A stretch of 64,000 bases of DNA from Rhynchopus euleeides. Taxonomy: Eukaryota; Euglenozoa; Diplonemea; Diplonemida; Diplonemidae. The number at the start of each line of letters is the position of its first letter. Position 1 is the stretch's first letter. This document shows positions 1-10,257 of the stretch, piece after piece. The translations under genes were made by a program, and so were the position numbers. The stretch spans positions 1,922,001 to 1,986,000 of the forward strand of contig OY723256.1 in assembly GCA_963210315.1 (NCBI GenBank), read 5' to 3'. Under the pieces are notes generated by a model. That model saw nothing but the letters and a program-made list of their open reading frames with translations, was not told where the DNA came from and did not search any database.

Positions 1-2
1 AG

Positions 3-3000
3 ATGGTCTCACGCGAGCCTGTCTTCCAAAACAGCGTTGCGCCCTTCAAGTCCAACGCAAGCCGCATGCTCGCAGGCAACATCGGTGATCCTCTCGCTGC
101 CACAGCGGCGATGCCCAGTGGGCACACCACGTGGATGCCTGCGAAGCTGACGTTTCCTCTGATTTTCCACGCTGACCACCCGATGGCAGCATACCGGCCT
201 CTGCTGTCACTTGACGGGCGGCAAGCAGGCACCATCGAGGTGTACCAACAGCTCCCGCTGTTTGTGAAGGGTGCACTGGGAGCGATAGTGATTCACGGAC
301 GCACCCTGCAGAACATGTCTGTTGTTCTGGTGGACACGGATAAGGCCATCCTGGGTGCACACAATGTCGGCACTGAATCGTCGAAGGTTGAAGGCCTTGC
401 ATTTGTCGGGGTGCTTGCCCCCATGCATGGATTGTACAACGCGTACGAGCATCCCAGTATCAGAGTCACGTCACTCGCCAACTACCTCGACACTGCGGAT
501 GGGTGGACGGACAATGCTGGGTTGTTCGACCAGATGGACCACTTCAGGGAGCAGCCCTTCGTCACGCTTGCAAGGGTGACTGCTTCTGGTGGGCGTGTGG
601 TGGACACAGGGGTGCACAACTGGGATGTGGAGATGCGCGACGGTGCGTGTGGGGTGTGTACTGTGTTCGACTCAAAGCTGCAGAAGGAAGTTTTGCTCTT
701 CGACGGCGCGACGACGTTGTACCTGTACCGGAACATGACGCGGCGCTCACCCATCATAGCACAGTCGCAGGTGAGTGGGCCTGGGGAGCCGTGGCGCAGT
801 AAATACGAAGCCTTCAACGACAGGCTGGTGCATGCGGACGGATCTGAGTGTGTTGCGCACATGTGGCACGAGACAGCAGACGAGGCGAAGAAGCACTGCC
901 TGGTGCGCCCCGACATCTCAGTTGGGCCTGAGTTCATGGTCAGCATGCGCATCCGTCCCGATGTGGCTTATACAGAGACATCGCCCACCGCCACCACACC
1001 ACGCCTGTTCAGCGACACGCTTGTGGGCGATTCGAACATCAGGCTGTTTGCGAATGGGCAGCTGTACCTGTTTGTCCTCAGGTACGGGTGCCGCACAAAG
1101 CCGTACAAAGATGGGTTCCCTGTTGGTGCATGGACCACTGTGACAGCTGTTGTCGGTGGCGGGCGCTGCCGTGTCTTCGTCAACGGCACAGAATACTCAA
1201 CGGGTCATGATGGGCGCAAACCTCTTGCTTTACAGAGCGACTGGAGCGACCCTGTCGAGCGCTACGACGTGCGTCTCCACGCTAACCCCTACCGCTCTGG
1301 GCAGCACTTCAAGGGACGGATGGACAGCCTGCAGCTGTTCAGTCACAGCATGAGCGACAAGGAGGTGCAGTCGCTGCACACCGACGACAAGCTTGTGCGG
1401 GATGTGGGCCGTGTTCAGTACTTCACGCAAACGAACACACTGGACATGAACGGGGAGACACGTGCAGGTGCGAAGTGGAGTGTGGCTGTGATGGTGCCAC
1501 GCGAAGACATCATGCGTGTGGTGGACGCGAATAGGCGGGAGACGCTGGAGGATGTGCAGGTAGAGGAGGACAACACGATGAAGGAGCTGGCACAGCGTGC
1601 GAATACCACGGTGATGGTGATTGTCGCGATTGCGACGACGTCAGTGTTGGTGTTCCTCGTGTTCAACCACATGATGACGCAGTCGGTCGAGCGGTTTGCA
1701 CACGAGATCCTGCGCGTGTCGCAGGCAGAGGTGGAGGGGATCGACACGCTGGACGGGGGCACATCGCTGCTGCTGGAGGTCAACGTGATGCGGGGCGCCA
1801 TGAAGACGCTTGTTGAGAACATGCGTGAGTACAAGACCTTCATGCCGGAGGCGATTTTCACAGACGAGCAGCCAGTGCACGAGGTGTTGAATGCGCCTGG
1901 GATGGCGAGTGGGCATGCGGCAGTGATCTTCACAGACATCCAGGGCTCGACGTGGCTGTGGGAAGCGTGCACGGAGGCGATGGCAGAGGCGCTGCGTCTG
2001 CACAACACGGTGATCCGCGAGGTGATAGCTGAGCACGCCGGGTACGAGGTGAAGACAATCGGAGACGCCTTCATGGTGGCGTTTGATGACCTGGACGCGG
2101 CAGTGCAGTTCGGGCTGTGCACACAGGAACGGCTGTTCCAGGCAACGTGGCCTGCGGGGCTGCTGGAGGTGCTGCAGGCGCCGTGGGATATGAAACGCGG
2201 GCTGCACGGGCTCCGGCTGCGCATGGGTGTGACCCACGGGGCGGTGAGCGTAGAGCGCAGCAACGCGGTGCGGCGGTGCGACTACTTCGGGCCGACGGTG
2301 AACCGCGCAGCACGGCTGGAGGCGAACGGCATGTGCGGCGGGGTGACTGTGGAGGCGCGTGTGGTGGCAGGTATTGCCGCTGTGCAGCAGCAGCACGCGG
2401 TGGTGGTGCCGCTGGGGGATCATCACCTGAAGGGCATCGGAGAGGTCCCTCTGTGCCTGCTGGTGCCTGCGAGCATGCCACAGCGTGTGGCACACGTGAC
2501 CCAGGAGCAAGCCGCGGCACGCAGGTCAAACATCGCGCAGCCAAACGCTTTTCTGAAGGACGGGTCGGATTCCAGCTCCAACGCGGGCAGTGACGACAGC
2601 CACACCGAGAGGGCGCAGCGCGCCAAGCTGCAGGCGGTGGGCAGGTTTGGCAAACAGCTGACGGAGGTGCGGAGTGCCACCACAGGGCACGTGGACTACG
2701 AGGTGGGCACAGTGCCTGCCGCCGCGGTGACAACACTCGCAGACGGCAACCTGGGTCACGTGGTGGCGTGCCTCGGCCGCAGCGACGGGCGCCTCCTGAA
2801 CGTATGCGGCACGGCAGCGCTAGTTGCGTGGAACGTGATGGCGCCGTGTGCGGGACACACCGAGGCGGCACTGCGCTTCGCCTCCCTAGTCGTCAGGAAG
2901 GGCGGTATGCACTGTGGGATCACAAGCGGCAAGGTCTTCTCTGGGTACGTCCATGCGGGACGGCAGCGCTTCGTCACAGCTGTGGGCCACAGCGTGCAGG

Positions 3001-3254
3001 TCTGCCAACGTCTATACGTGATGTCACTGCAGCAGGATCAGGCGGTGCTGTTCGCTGCACAGGACACGCATCTCACAGACACGATGCAGGCATACGGGCT
3101 TGCCGCCACTGCAGGACAGCTGATCAGCGCAGGCGCCACCTACACCTTCTGTGCAGTGCTGTGCGACGTGGTGCGGGCACGCCTGCAGAGCAAGCAGGGC
3201 CTCCTCAGCAGGGAGGACCCTTTTCGGAACAGCCTGTTGGCTCCACCGACATGA
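3..3254 (+). CDS. Receptor-type adenylyl cyclase with LamG-like ectodomain (5' partial)
   Basis: Single-pass membrane cyclase predicted to make cAMP from ATP at the plasma membrane or flagellum. The frame is open from the window edge, so the true start and signal peptide may lie upstream. In order: a long ectodomain, possibly Cache-like at both ends; a LamG/concanavalin-like segment at about residues 304-460 ending in the FKGRMDSLQLFSHSMS strand; a transmembrane helix at about 536-557; a class III cyclase domain at about 635-830. Visible catalytic features are Asp645 in FTDIQGST, Lys684 and Asp688 in KTIGDAFM, and the FGPTVNRAARLE helix with the transition-state Asn and Arg. The Lys indicates ATP rather than GTP. 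A second, degenerate cyclase-like domain follows at about 900-1040. The layout resembles trypanosomatid receptor cyclases, but the LamG insert and second domain are extra. The catalytic assignment is strong; the ectodomain fold is less certain. Confidence 0.9.
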   Translation: MVSREPVFQNSVAPFKSNASRMLAGNIGDPLAATAAMPSGHTTWMPAKLTFPLIFHADHPMAAYRPLLSLDGRQAGTIEVYQQLPLFVKGALGAIVIHGRTLQNMSVVLVDTDKAILGAHNVGTESSKVEGLAFVGVLAPMHGLYNAYEHPSIRVTSLANYLDTADGWTDNAGLFDQMDHFREQPFVTLARVTASGGRVVDTGVHNWDVEMRDGACGVCTVFDSKLQKEVLLFDGATTLYLYRNMTRRSPIIAQSQVSGPGEPWRSKYEAFNDRLVHADGSECVAHMWHETADEAKKHCLVRPDISVGPEFMVSMRIRPDVAYTETSPTATTPRLFSDTLVGDSNIRLFANGQLYLFVLRYGCRTKPYKDGFPVGAWTTVTAVVGGGRCRVFVNGTEYSTGHDGRKPLALQSDWSDPVERYDVRLHANPYRSGQHFKGRMDSLQLFSHSMSDKEVQSLHTDDKLVRDVGRVQYFTQTNTLDMNGETRAGAKWSVAVMVPREDIMRVVDANRRETLEDVQVEEDNTMKELAQRANTTVMVIVAIATTSVLVFLVFNHMMTQSVERFAHEILRVSQAEVEGIDTLDGGTSLLLEVNVMRGAMKTLVENMREYKTFMPEAIFTDEQPVHEVLNAPGMASGHAAVIFTDIQGSTWLWEACTEAMAEALRLHNTVIREVIAEHAGYEVKTIGDAFMVAFDDLDAAVQFGLCTQERLFQATWPAGLLEVLQAPWDMKRGLHGLRLRMGVTHGAVSVERSNAVRRCDYFGPTVNRAARLEANGMCGGVTVEARVVAGIAAVQQQHAVVVPLGDHHLKGIGEVPLCLLVPASMPQRVAHVTQEQAAARRSNIAQPNAFLKDGSDSSSNAGSDDSHTERAQRAKLQAVGRFGKQLTEVRSATTGHVDYEVGTVPAAAVTTLADGNLGHVVACLGRSDGRLLNVCGTAALVAWNVMAPCAGHTEAALRFASLVVRKGGMHCGITSGKVFSGYVHAGRQRFVTAVGHSVQVCQRLYVMSLQQDQAVLFAAQDTHLTDTMQAYGLAATAGQLISAGATYTFCAVLCDVVRARLQSKQGLLSREDPFRNSLLAPPT

Positions 3255-3987
3255 GTTGCAGTCCTGACGGGCTGCAACTCGAGCCCGCTCTATCTCTCCC
3301 TCTGACGAGTTCAGCTTCCACAAGCCCACAGAAGGGCACATCGCTGTGTTATTGGGTTGCCACGATAACCAGGGCCCGGCCTGTTTCCACAGCCACGCCC
3401 GTCCATTCCACGAACTGCTCCGGATCGCAGTCTTTCCTATGTCCCTGTTTTTTTTGTTATCATCTGACGCTATGGGGGTCTTCGCTGGTCGTTATTCTTC
3501 GTCAATCTTCGTCAGTTTTCAGCTAATTCAACAGGAAATGCACCAACAAATGCACTGACGATCACCCCGTAGCGAAGACCCCCTATGGTTTTTTGCACCA
3601 AACACCTGTGTGTCCGTAGTATTGTTATGCAACAGCGCGCTTTTGCCCCACCCCTCATCCCAAGCCCACAGTTTCGCTGAACCGCGCATGATATGCAGCA
3701 TGCCCCCTCTGTCACAGCAACACACGCCGGACATATCGCTAGACCTTGGAACACACACACACCCCTCCACACCAATCCCAGCAGGAGAACACCCCCGCAC
3801 CCCCAGCCCTCCCTACAGGGTGGGGTCAGGGGTGTGTTGCTGCGCCTTTCTGCACGCCCCCACTCCACCCCACCCCCGCTCTGCATGAGATCTTTCGGCA
3901 TCCCGCTGCTTTGAGACGCGTCTGTCGAAAAGCCCGCCCCCCCGGCTGTGGGTGACCACGGTGACCACCGGGCCCAGGCCTACCACC
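3255..3987. other. Intergenic region with a short inverted-repeat element
   Basis: It holds the 3' end of the cyclase transcript, the 110-bp terminal-inverted-repeat element at 3474-3583, and from about 3770 a C-rich stretch leading to the next start. No further gene was seen. Confidence 0.6.
3474..3583 (-). mobile_element. MITE-like element, copy 1 (GGGGGTCTTCGCT ends)
   Basis: About 110 bp, beginning GGGGGTCTTCGCTG and ending AGCGAAGACCCCC, flanked on both sides by TAT (3471-3473 and 3584-3586), a 3-bp target duplication. Its interior matches copies at 12172-12280 and 59905-60011 in the opposite orientation. It has no coding capacity, so it is non-autonomous; the transposase family cannot be assigned from this. 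Confidence 0.75.
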
Positions 3988-6900
3988 ATGTCCGGCATCG
4001 TCACTCTGACGTGGCGTTCCGCCGGCCTGATGTGGGGCTTCTGGGACAGCGTGATCCGCCGCCTGAAGGCGATGGTGATGCTGAGCCGCGATATCCCCGT
4101 TATTGAGAACATATCCCGCGTCTACTTCACCTACCTCTACTGCCCGATCCTCGTCGCGACGCTGATCCAGCTCATCGGGTGTGCCCTGCACTGCTCCTAT
4201 CTGCTGCTCATCCCGTTGGACCGGCCGAGCCTGCTGTTGGTCTATCTCCCCCCCTACATCTACTCGATGACGGGGTTGGTGTTCCTGGGCTACAAGATCC
4301 TCACGCTTGTCGCAGACACGATGTCCGACTGCTACCACTCGAAGGGGAACCACCAATACTACTACCTGAAGATCCGGTTGAAGAAGTCTGTGGTGCGGCA
4401 CCCAATCGCCTTCACGGTGAACTGCGTCCTCTTCTGCGCGTTTGGGTCCTACGCGTTTCCACCGGGGCTTTTCGGGGTGGGGTACTCCTTCGTGATGCAC
4501 GTGTTTGGTTTTGGCGAGTTTGAAGGCTCACGCACCTCGGCGAGCATCGTGTGCGGGGAGGTGATCATGCTGATCCAGCTTCTCTTCATCGTCATCAGTT
4601 TCTTCGTCAAACGCCACAACGCACAGGCGGGGAACGAGGGCTTCGGCCTCATCCCCAGCATCGGGATGCTGGTGCCACGGAAGACCATCATCGCAGCGCA
4701 GCAGCAGCAGCTCCAGGAGGGCTACGCCTCTGATGACGACGACTCCAGCTCGCCGGACGTGGCAAAGCAGCTGGTCCCAAAGATGAGGGCATCTCACTCC
4801 TCGCAATACCTCGCGGCGTCGGGCTCCGGCGGGCACCGCCTCTCCGCCTCCTTCAACCTGAAGGAGTCTGACATCAAGAAGACCGATTTGGACAACATCG
4901 TTTTCGACAATTTCAGCTACACCTTTGCGATATTCTGGCCATGGGTTGTCCCGAAGGTGCGTGATTTCTCCCTCTTCTTTGTCGCATGCGCCTGGACCTA
5001 TTGGATCATCGATGTGGACTACGTCTATGCCACATCCCGCGCTGTCGAAACTGCGATGTATCTCCTTGTTCCCCATATTACGATGAACGCGCTCTGTGCC
5101 TTCACCCTGGCGCATGGTGAGGTGCACCGCGCCCTTCACTTCCTCGTCAAAAACCCGAGAAAGCTGATGGAGGTGATGCTGCTGACCTTCGTCTTCCTCC
5201 TCTGGGGGATCTGGACGGTGTGCGTCATCCGCTCCATCGACATCGCCATCCTCGCCTGCTTCGCCTCCTCCGGCATCCTGGTCCGCGCCACCCAGATCGT
5301 CCGCAGCAGCATGCCGGACACCCCCAGACACACCACCTCCACCCCCCCCGCCACACACCCCCCTCCCGCCCCCACCGACACCACCGCTCCGAAGCCTTCG
5401 TCAGCCAACCCCCCCAACAGCCTGGAGGGGGGGTACAGCACCGCCTCCAGTTCTCTCGCCTCGGAGGGAGTGTTGCGGCAGAGGAAGCTGCGGCAGAGGC
5501 GCGTGAGGCAGGTCCCCTCCGCACAGCCCCTGCTGCCGGGGGAGGCGAGGCCGCAGCAGCAGCATCACCACCACTCCCCTCTGAGGGCGTCGCGCCGCCG
5601 CACCCCGTCGCCGCCTGTGAGGCGGGGGGCGCGGGTGGCGCCGCGCCGGGGGGAGGGGGAGGGGGAGAGCGACACGATGATGCGTGCCGCCGCAGGAACC
5701 GCGGCGCGGATTATCAACGCCCTGGGGGGGCACCGCAGCAGCGACGGGGGCAGCAGCGGGAGCTCGGTTGGGCGCCTCCACCCCCTCCGGGGGGACAGCA
5801 ACACCTACAACAGCTTCTCCGACGTCGCGACGGACCTCTCTTCGTTCTACTTCTCCGAGGAGCTGGGTTTCGGCAGGCGCGACGCCCGCCGCCTCGGGGA
5901 GGTGAGCCGCAGTGCCACCCTCCCCCGCCCTGGCCTCGCCTCCTCCTTCAGCACCCTCGCAGGCTCCCTCGCGGGCTACACCGCGCGCCTCCTCCTCCTC
6001 GTCTCCCCCGCATGGGTCTTCGCCGCGACCCCTCCGGGGCGAGACATCCGCCCCCCACACCACCACCACCACCCCGGCCCCAACACCACCAGACGCCACG
6101 CCACCCCGCTCCTCAACACCGGGGGGACCGGAGGGACCCCTTCGCCTCTGGGGGCAGGAGGAGGTGGCGGTGGTGGTGGTGGGGGCACCCCAGGATTCCA
6201 AGGCGATGACACGGAGTTTGCCTCCTCCTCCTCCGATGAGGGGTCGGGGGGGGAGGGTGGGGGTGGTGGTGGCGCCGCCCCTGGGGGGCTGGGGGGCTCT
6301 ATGTCCCTGCGGCGGGTCGCGTCTGCTGTGGCAGAGGGTGGGGGTGGTGGCGGTGGCGGTGTGGCTGCGGAGATGCCCCCAACAAGGCAGCGCCGCGGGG
6401 GGACTGCCACTAAATCTCGCATCTATCTGGCAGACCAGGCGAAGTGGAGGGTGAGGACGCGGGTCTGCATCCGTGTGATGGGCTGCGCCTGCCTCCTCCT
6501 CATTGCGGTTCTGACCTCCGGCGCGATGGTGCAGAACATGCTCCCCGACGCACTCCGCACCCGCCACTCCGCATCTCTTGACCTCCGCCGCATCGCGGTG
6601 GAGGTGCCCCGCGTCGGCCCTGATGATGTCGACAGCAGGTCCACCTTCCTCGGATTCACCCTCGGCAACGCAGTCCGCGGCGCAGCCTGCATTGCATCCG
6701 CCTCCGGAAGCCACCTCATGGCTGCCGCCTGGGCCTCCATCCCAGGCCTGTCGCCTCCGCCGACAGGCGGGATTGGAGGAGAGGCGGAGACGCTGTGGGA
6801 GGTAGCCCAGCGGCGCTGCCTCGGGGGTCAGACCCTTGGAGGCTCTGCAGCCGCTGCGGCTGCCGGGGGGTCCGCCGGGTCTGGGCTCTGGGAGGAGGCC

Positions 6901-7932
6901 CTGCGGTGCAACTCCGATTTTGGCCCCGTTGCGGATCTCAGCAGTGTCGAGTCGATGTACCTCAACCACCTCGTGTTGGGGGCGACCTTGGTGAGGAATG
7001 GTGGGGGCGGCGGCGGCAGCGCCAGCGGGAGGCGGCGCAGGGGTGGGAGGGTGGATGTGTCGCCTGTGGATGCATACCCCACGCTGTGCACGCAGAGGTG
7101 GGAGGGTGTGGACGTGTGGGCCTACGCCTTCTTCTCCGCCCTGGCGTACCTCCCCCCGGATGAGTTTCCCGTCGGGGTGGCGTTCTACAACTCCATCGTG
7201 AAGAACAGGACAGGTGCGGATTGGAGGGTGCGCTACTCCGCAGAGAGTGAGGGGATCAACTCCGCGTCTTTCTTCGACGTCTTCTCCCCGTCGCGCAACC
7301 TCTCCATCATCGCATCGAGGGGGACAAATCCCATCTCACCTCTAGATTACCTGCAGAACATCGCCCTGTATTATGAGGTTGGGCTCTACCACTTCTTCGC
7401 GTCTGTCATTCCATTCTTCACGCTCTTCCCCCAGAAGCTTGTGATAGATGCAGTGCATCTCTCTTCCCGCCTGGAGCTTGTGTTTAGCGGGCTGTTCGGG
7501 TCGCCCAAAAGGGAGGTGCTGAAGTACTACTGGGAGCATGTGATGGGGTATGCAGAGAGGCGGCGTGCTGCTGGGTACCGTGTGGCCCTGACGGGGCATA
7601 GCCTGGGTGGGGCTATCGCGAAGATTGTGGGGTCGCGGCTGGGTATGCGGGGGATATCCTTCCACGGCCCTGGCATCGTGTTGGCGCATAAGAAGTTTGG
7701 GATTGAGGATGTCGCTGACATCCACCGCTACGCCGCGAGCATTGTCCCGGAGAATGACATGGTTCCGACCGTCGACAAGCTGGGCGGTGCTGTGTACAAC
7801 GTGCTCTGCGCCAGCAAGCGGCACGACACCTGCCACCTGATGGAGTCCTCCGTTGTGGAGCTCTGGAATGCCTGCCCCACCGTGAGAGACGAGCTGGATC
7901 TGTCTTCGGTTCATCTCGAGTTTGAAGTCTGA
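3988..7932 (+). CDS. Multispanning membrane protein with class 3 (alpha/beta hydrolase) lipase domain
   Basis: A 1314-residue protein from the first ATG (context CCACCATGTCC). The N-terminal third has about six to eight hydrophobic segments. A long low-complexity region follows (about residues 435-810, rich in Ser, Pro, His and Gly runs), then another transmembrane helix near 835, then a C-terminal lipase domain. The nucleophile elbow GHSLGGA gives Ser1205; Asp1257 (ENDMVP) and His1283 (TCHLMES) are in the right order to complete a Ser-Asp-His triad, and SRGTNPISP resembles the oxyanion strand of class 3 lipases. The substrate is probably an acylglycerol or phospholipid at a membrane. Membrane-anchored class 3 lipases such as diacylglycerol lipase and Atg15 are the closest general comparison; I cannot name an orthologue. 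The GC-rich low-complexity part could hide an unrecognised intron, but the frame stays open throughout. Confidence 0.88.
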   Translation: MSGIVTLTWRSAGLMWGFWDSVIRRLKAMVMLSRDIPVIENISRVYFTYLYCPILVATLIQLIGCALHCSYLLLIPLDRPSLLLVYLPPYIYSMTGLVFLGYKILTLVADTMSDCYHSKGNHQYYYLKIRLKKSVVRHPIAFTVNCVLFCAFGSYAFPPGLFGVGYSFVMHVFGFGEFEGSRTSASIVCGEVIMLIQLLFIVISFFVKRHNAQAGNEGFGLIPSIGMLVPRKTIIAAQQQQLQEGYASDDDDSSSPDVAKQLVPKMRASHSSQYLAASGSGGHRLSASFNLKESDIKKTDLDNIVFDNFSYTFAIFWPWVVPKVRDFSLFFVACAWTYWIIDVDYVYATSRAVETAMYLLVPHITMNALCAFTLAHGEVHRALHFLVKNPRKLMEVMLLTFVFLLWGIWTVCVIRSIDIAILACFASSGILVRATQIVRSSMPDTPRHTTSTPPATHPPPAPTDTTAPKPSSANPPNSLEGGYSTASSSLASEGVLRQRKLRQRRVRQVPSAQPLLPGEARPQQQHHHHSPLRASRRRTPSPPVRRGARVAPRRGEGEGESDTMMRAAAGTAARIINALGGHRSSDGGSSGSSVGRLHPLRGDSNTYNSFSDVATDLSSFYFSEELGFGRRDARRLGEVSRSATLPRPGLASSFSTLAGSLAGYTARLLLLVSPAWVFAATPPGRDIRPPHHHHHPGPNTTRRHATPLLNTGGTGGTPSPLGAGGGGGGGGGGTPGFQGDDTEFASSSSDEGSGGEGGGGGGAAPGGLGGSMSLRRVASAVAEGGGGGGGGVAAEMPPTRQRRGGTATKSRIYLADQAKWRVRTRVCIRVMGCACLLLIAVLTSGAMVQNMLPDALRTRHSASLDLRRIAVEVPRVGPDDVDSRSTFLGFTLGNAVRGAACIASASGSHLMAAAWASIPGLSPPPTGGIGGEAETLWEVAQRRCLGGQTLGGSAAAAAAGGSAGSGLWEEALRCNSDFGPVADLSSVESMYLNHLVLGATLVRNGGGGGGSASGRRRRGGRVDVSPVDAYPTLCTQRWEGVDVWAYAFFSALAYLPPDEFPVGVAFYNSIVKNRTGADWRVRYSAESEGINSASFFDVFSPSRNLSIIASRGTNPISPLDYLQNIALYYEVGLYHFFASVIPFFTLFPQKLVIDAVHLSSRLELVFSGLFGSPKREVLKYYWEHVMGYAERRRAAGYRVALTGHSLGGAIAKIVGSRLGMRGISFHGPGIVLAHKKFGIEDVADIHRYAASIVPENDMVPTVDKLGGAVYNVLCASKRHDTCHLMESSVVELWNACPTVRDELDLSSVHLEFEV

Positions 7933-10257
7933 TGGGGGAGTGGCGGTGGTGGGGTGTGCTGACTCGATTCGCCCAGCCAGCACGCGCCCCCTTCCCCTGG
8001 CACTTCATGCCCCCCGACGGCACACACACCGCGCATTGCTGTCAATATTTCTTGCCCCCCCAGCAGGGGCAACAGAAAATCGTTTCGTGGGAATTGCCTG
8101 GAATCTGCCCAGCCAGTATCTAGCCTTGGACCCATCTATCTCTGTCCCTATCCCTACCCCGTTCCGTTTCCCCCTCGATGATCCTCCATCCCTAGCACAG
8201 TGCCTCCTGGCTCGCCCCCCTCATCATCTATTCGGCAGAGCTCAGAGCTACCGGCCTGTTGTCGATGCTGAAAGAAACCTGCATCGCAGAAGCTGTTCGG
8301 GAGAGGAATTTTTAAATTGGAAGAACATCTCGCGTTTTTCGCCCGTTTCGTAAGCCTTTTTTTTTGTGTGCCGTTTTCCGTTAGGTTTGCAGTCTTTCGC
8401 CAACGGATGCTGGCGTTGCTTCTTTTTTGGGAGGGTGCGTGCAGCAGCGGTCACCCTCATCCACACGCACACCCTGCATTCTGGGCGATGATCCGCTCAG
8501 GGTCTACCCACTTGGAGCGTGATCAATACACACCCGCCCACACATCGGATGTGAGCTGATATTCCGAAGGTTGTTGAAGCTGCGCACCACTCACCTCTCT
8601 TTCTTCGCACCTCGTTTCTTCAAGGCGAGAACCAATAAAAATGAATGCCCAAAACGCACACAGATAACACGTTGATATGTTTTGTAGACGGCAGTGTCGA
8701 ATGCACCGAGCACACCCCGCTCTTGATGCTGTATCCGCTGCCCCACACACACACGCCACACAACGGCGGAATGAGGAACTGTCAGCGATAAACGGCCCCC
8801 ACCTCCCGGGCATTCCTGGGGAGTAAAAAGTCTGTTAATCGCCGAAAGCACTACCACCACCACCACCACCACCGCCCCCGCCCCCCCGTGGGAGCAAAAG
8901 CGTCGCTTCTGGCCTTCTGACCCTCACCCCTCTGTGATTTGGGTGGTGCACCATGCTGATTTGATTGGCTTTTTTGAGTGATGTTTTTTTTTTGATTTTT
9001 GGCCATGCTCTTCGCAGCACTCCTGCTTTGTGTGGGGGATCGCTTGTTGTGCCGCGCTGAAGCGGTTCCCAGATCCGTTCACGAAAGAATGCACTGCCCG
9101 ATAAAGGGCTGTGATGCCTTGAGGGGAGTTTCGCGCGTGGGCTGGCAGAACCACCGCTGTGTTAAAAGGAATGATGCACAGTCTGCATCTAAAGGCGAAT
9201 GCAGGGGGTGAGGTCTGACTCTGTACCGGCCTCCTTCTTCTCTACTTTACGACCCCCCTCCCCCCCCCTCCGCCCCCCTTTCCCTCTTCCATAATTTATT
9301 CGCACCGCATTTGCGTGCCTGATATACAAAAAGCCAGCCTCGCGGTGAAGTGGTCATCGCAACGGTTGCTACCCCCACTCCCCCCCCATCCCCCCTTTCT
9401 CTGTGTGCCGAACGGGGTTCAGGACGGTGATGTTGGCGGTTGACTGTGGGGTCTGGTTGGCAGGGATGATACGCGGACTGCCACACCATGACATGATGTC
9501 CCGTGGCAACGCATTTCGCAGCAAGCGCTGGGGGGGGGTTTTTTTTTGTTGGGGGGGAGAGCAAGATACGCGATGCCACCCGCTGGCTGCCTTACCACTT
9601 TAGGCTTCCTTGTGCCGATGGAGGCCAAACGATCCAGACTGGGGAGGAGTGGGGCGGGCCGGGTGCCCGACAAACGTTGCTTCCGAAGAACTCCTCACAA
9701 CAAGAAGTCCTGCCAATGGGTGACTTCGCTCTGTGTCAAGCTGTGTTGGCTTGTCACCTGTTCATGTGAGGCAGCTCCTTCTTTTACTGCAACAGGGCTC
9801 CTGTCGGTGCCAAAAAGATGGTGGGCAGCGCTTGGGCAACAAATTCAACCTCCTCATCAGGCTGCGGAGTTGCTTTTGTTTTGCCCGGATTTGGCGCACA
9901 ACAGCCTTTTCTTTCTTGGAACCCTGTGCCTGGAATTTTGTCCAAAATCGGCCGGCTTATCTTTTTCTGCACTTGACCGAAGCCCCCTCACCCAAGAACA
10001 CGCCAATGCGTATTGCAATTTGGGTTAGCGTGCTGGCATCGCAATGTGGCCCCGAGGATCTACACCGAGAGAAGCCGGGCCCGCTATCCTGTGCCAATGC
10101 CCCCCTCCCACGCCCCACCCCCTCCCACGATGCAAATCACCAGGGGGATGCCGGGAGGTGAATGGAGAGGCGGGGCTTTGCAACTTCCTCTTCTCCATTG
10201 CCCGCTCCACGATGGGGGTGGGGGGGGAGGGTGTGGCGATGCGTGCACGGTGGGCTA
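7933..10257. other. Gene-free region after the lipase
   Basis: No supported gene. It contains C/G homopolymer runs, a CAC trinucleotide run near 8848-8880, and at about 10010-10093 a dispersed repeat whose inverted copy lies at about 60890-60973. Open frames here are short, overlapping on both strands and without recognisable motifs. Confidence 0.5.
10010..10093 (+). repeat. Dispersed repeat, copy 1 of 2
   Basis: About 84 bp starting CGTATTGCAATTTGGGTT and ending GGGCCCGCTATCCTG. The reverse complement of 60890-60973 matches it at most positions by eye. It encodes nothing recognisable. Confidence 0.7.

Noticed and set aside
5401..6969. Minus-strand frame of about 520 codons opposite the lipase
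   Set aside because: Shadow caused by GC-rich low-complexity sequence; no domain and no initiation context.
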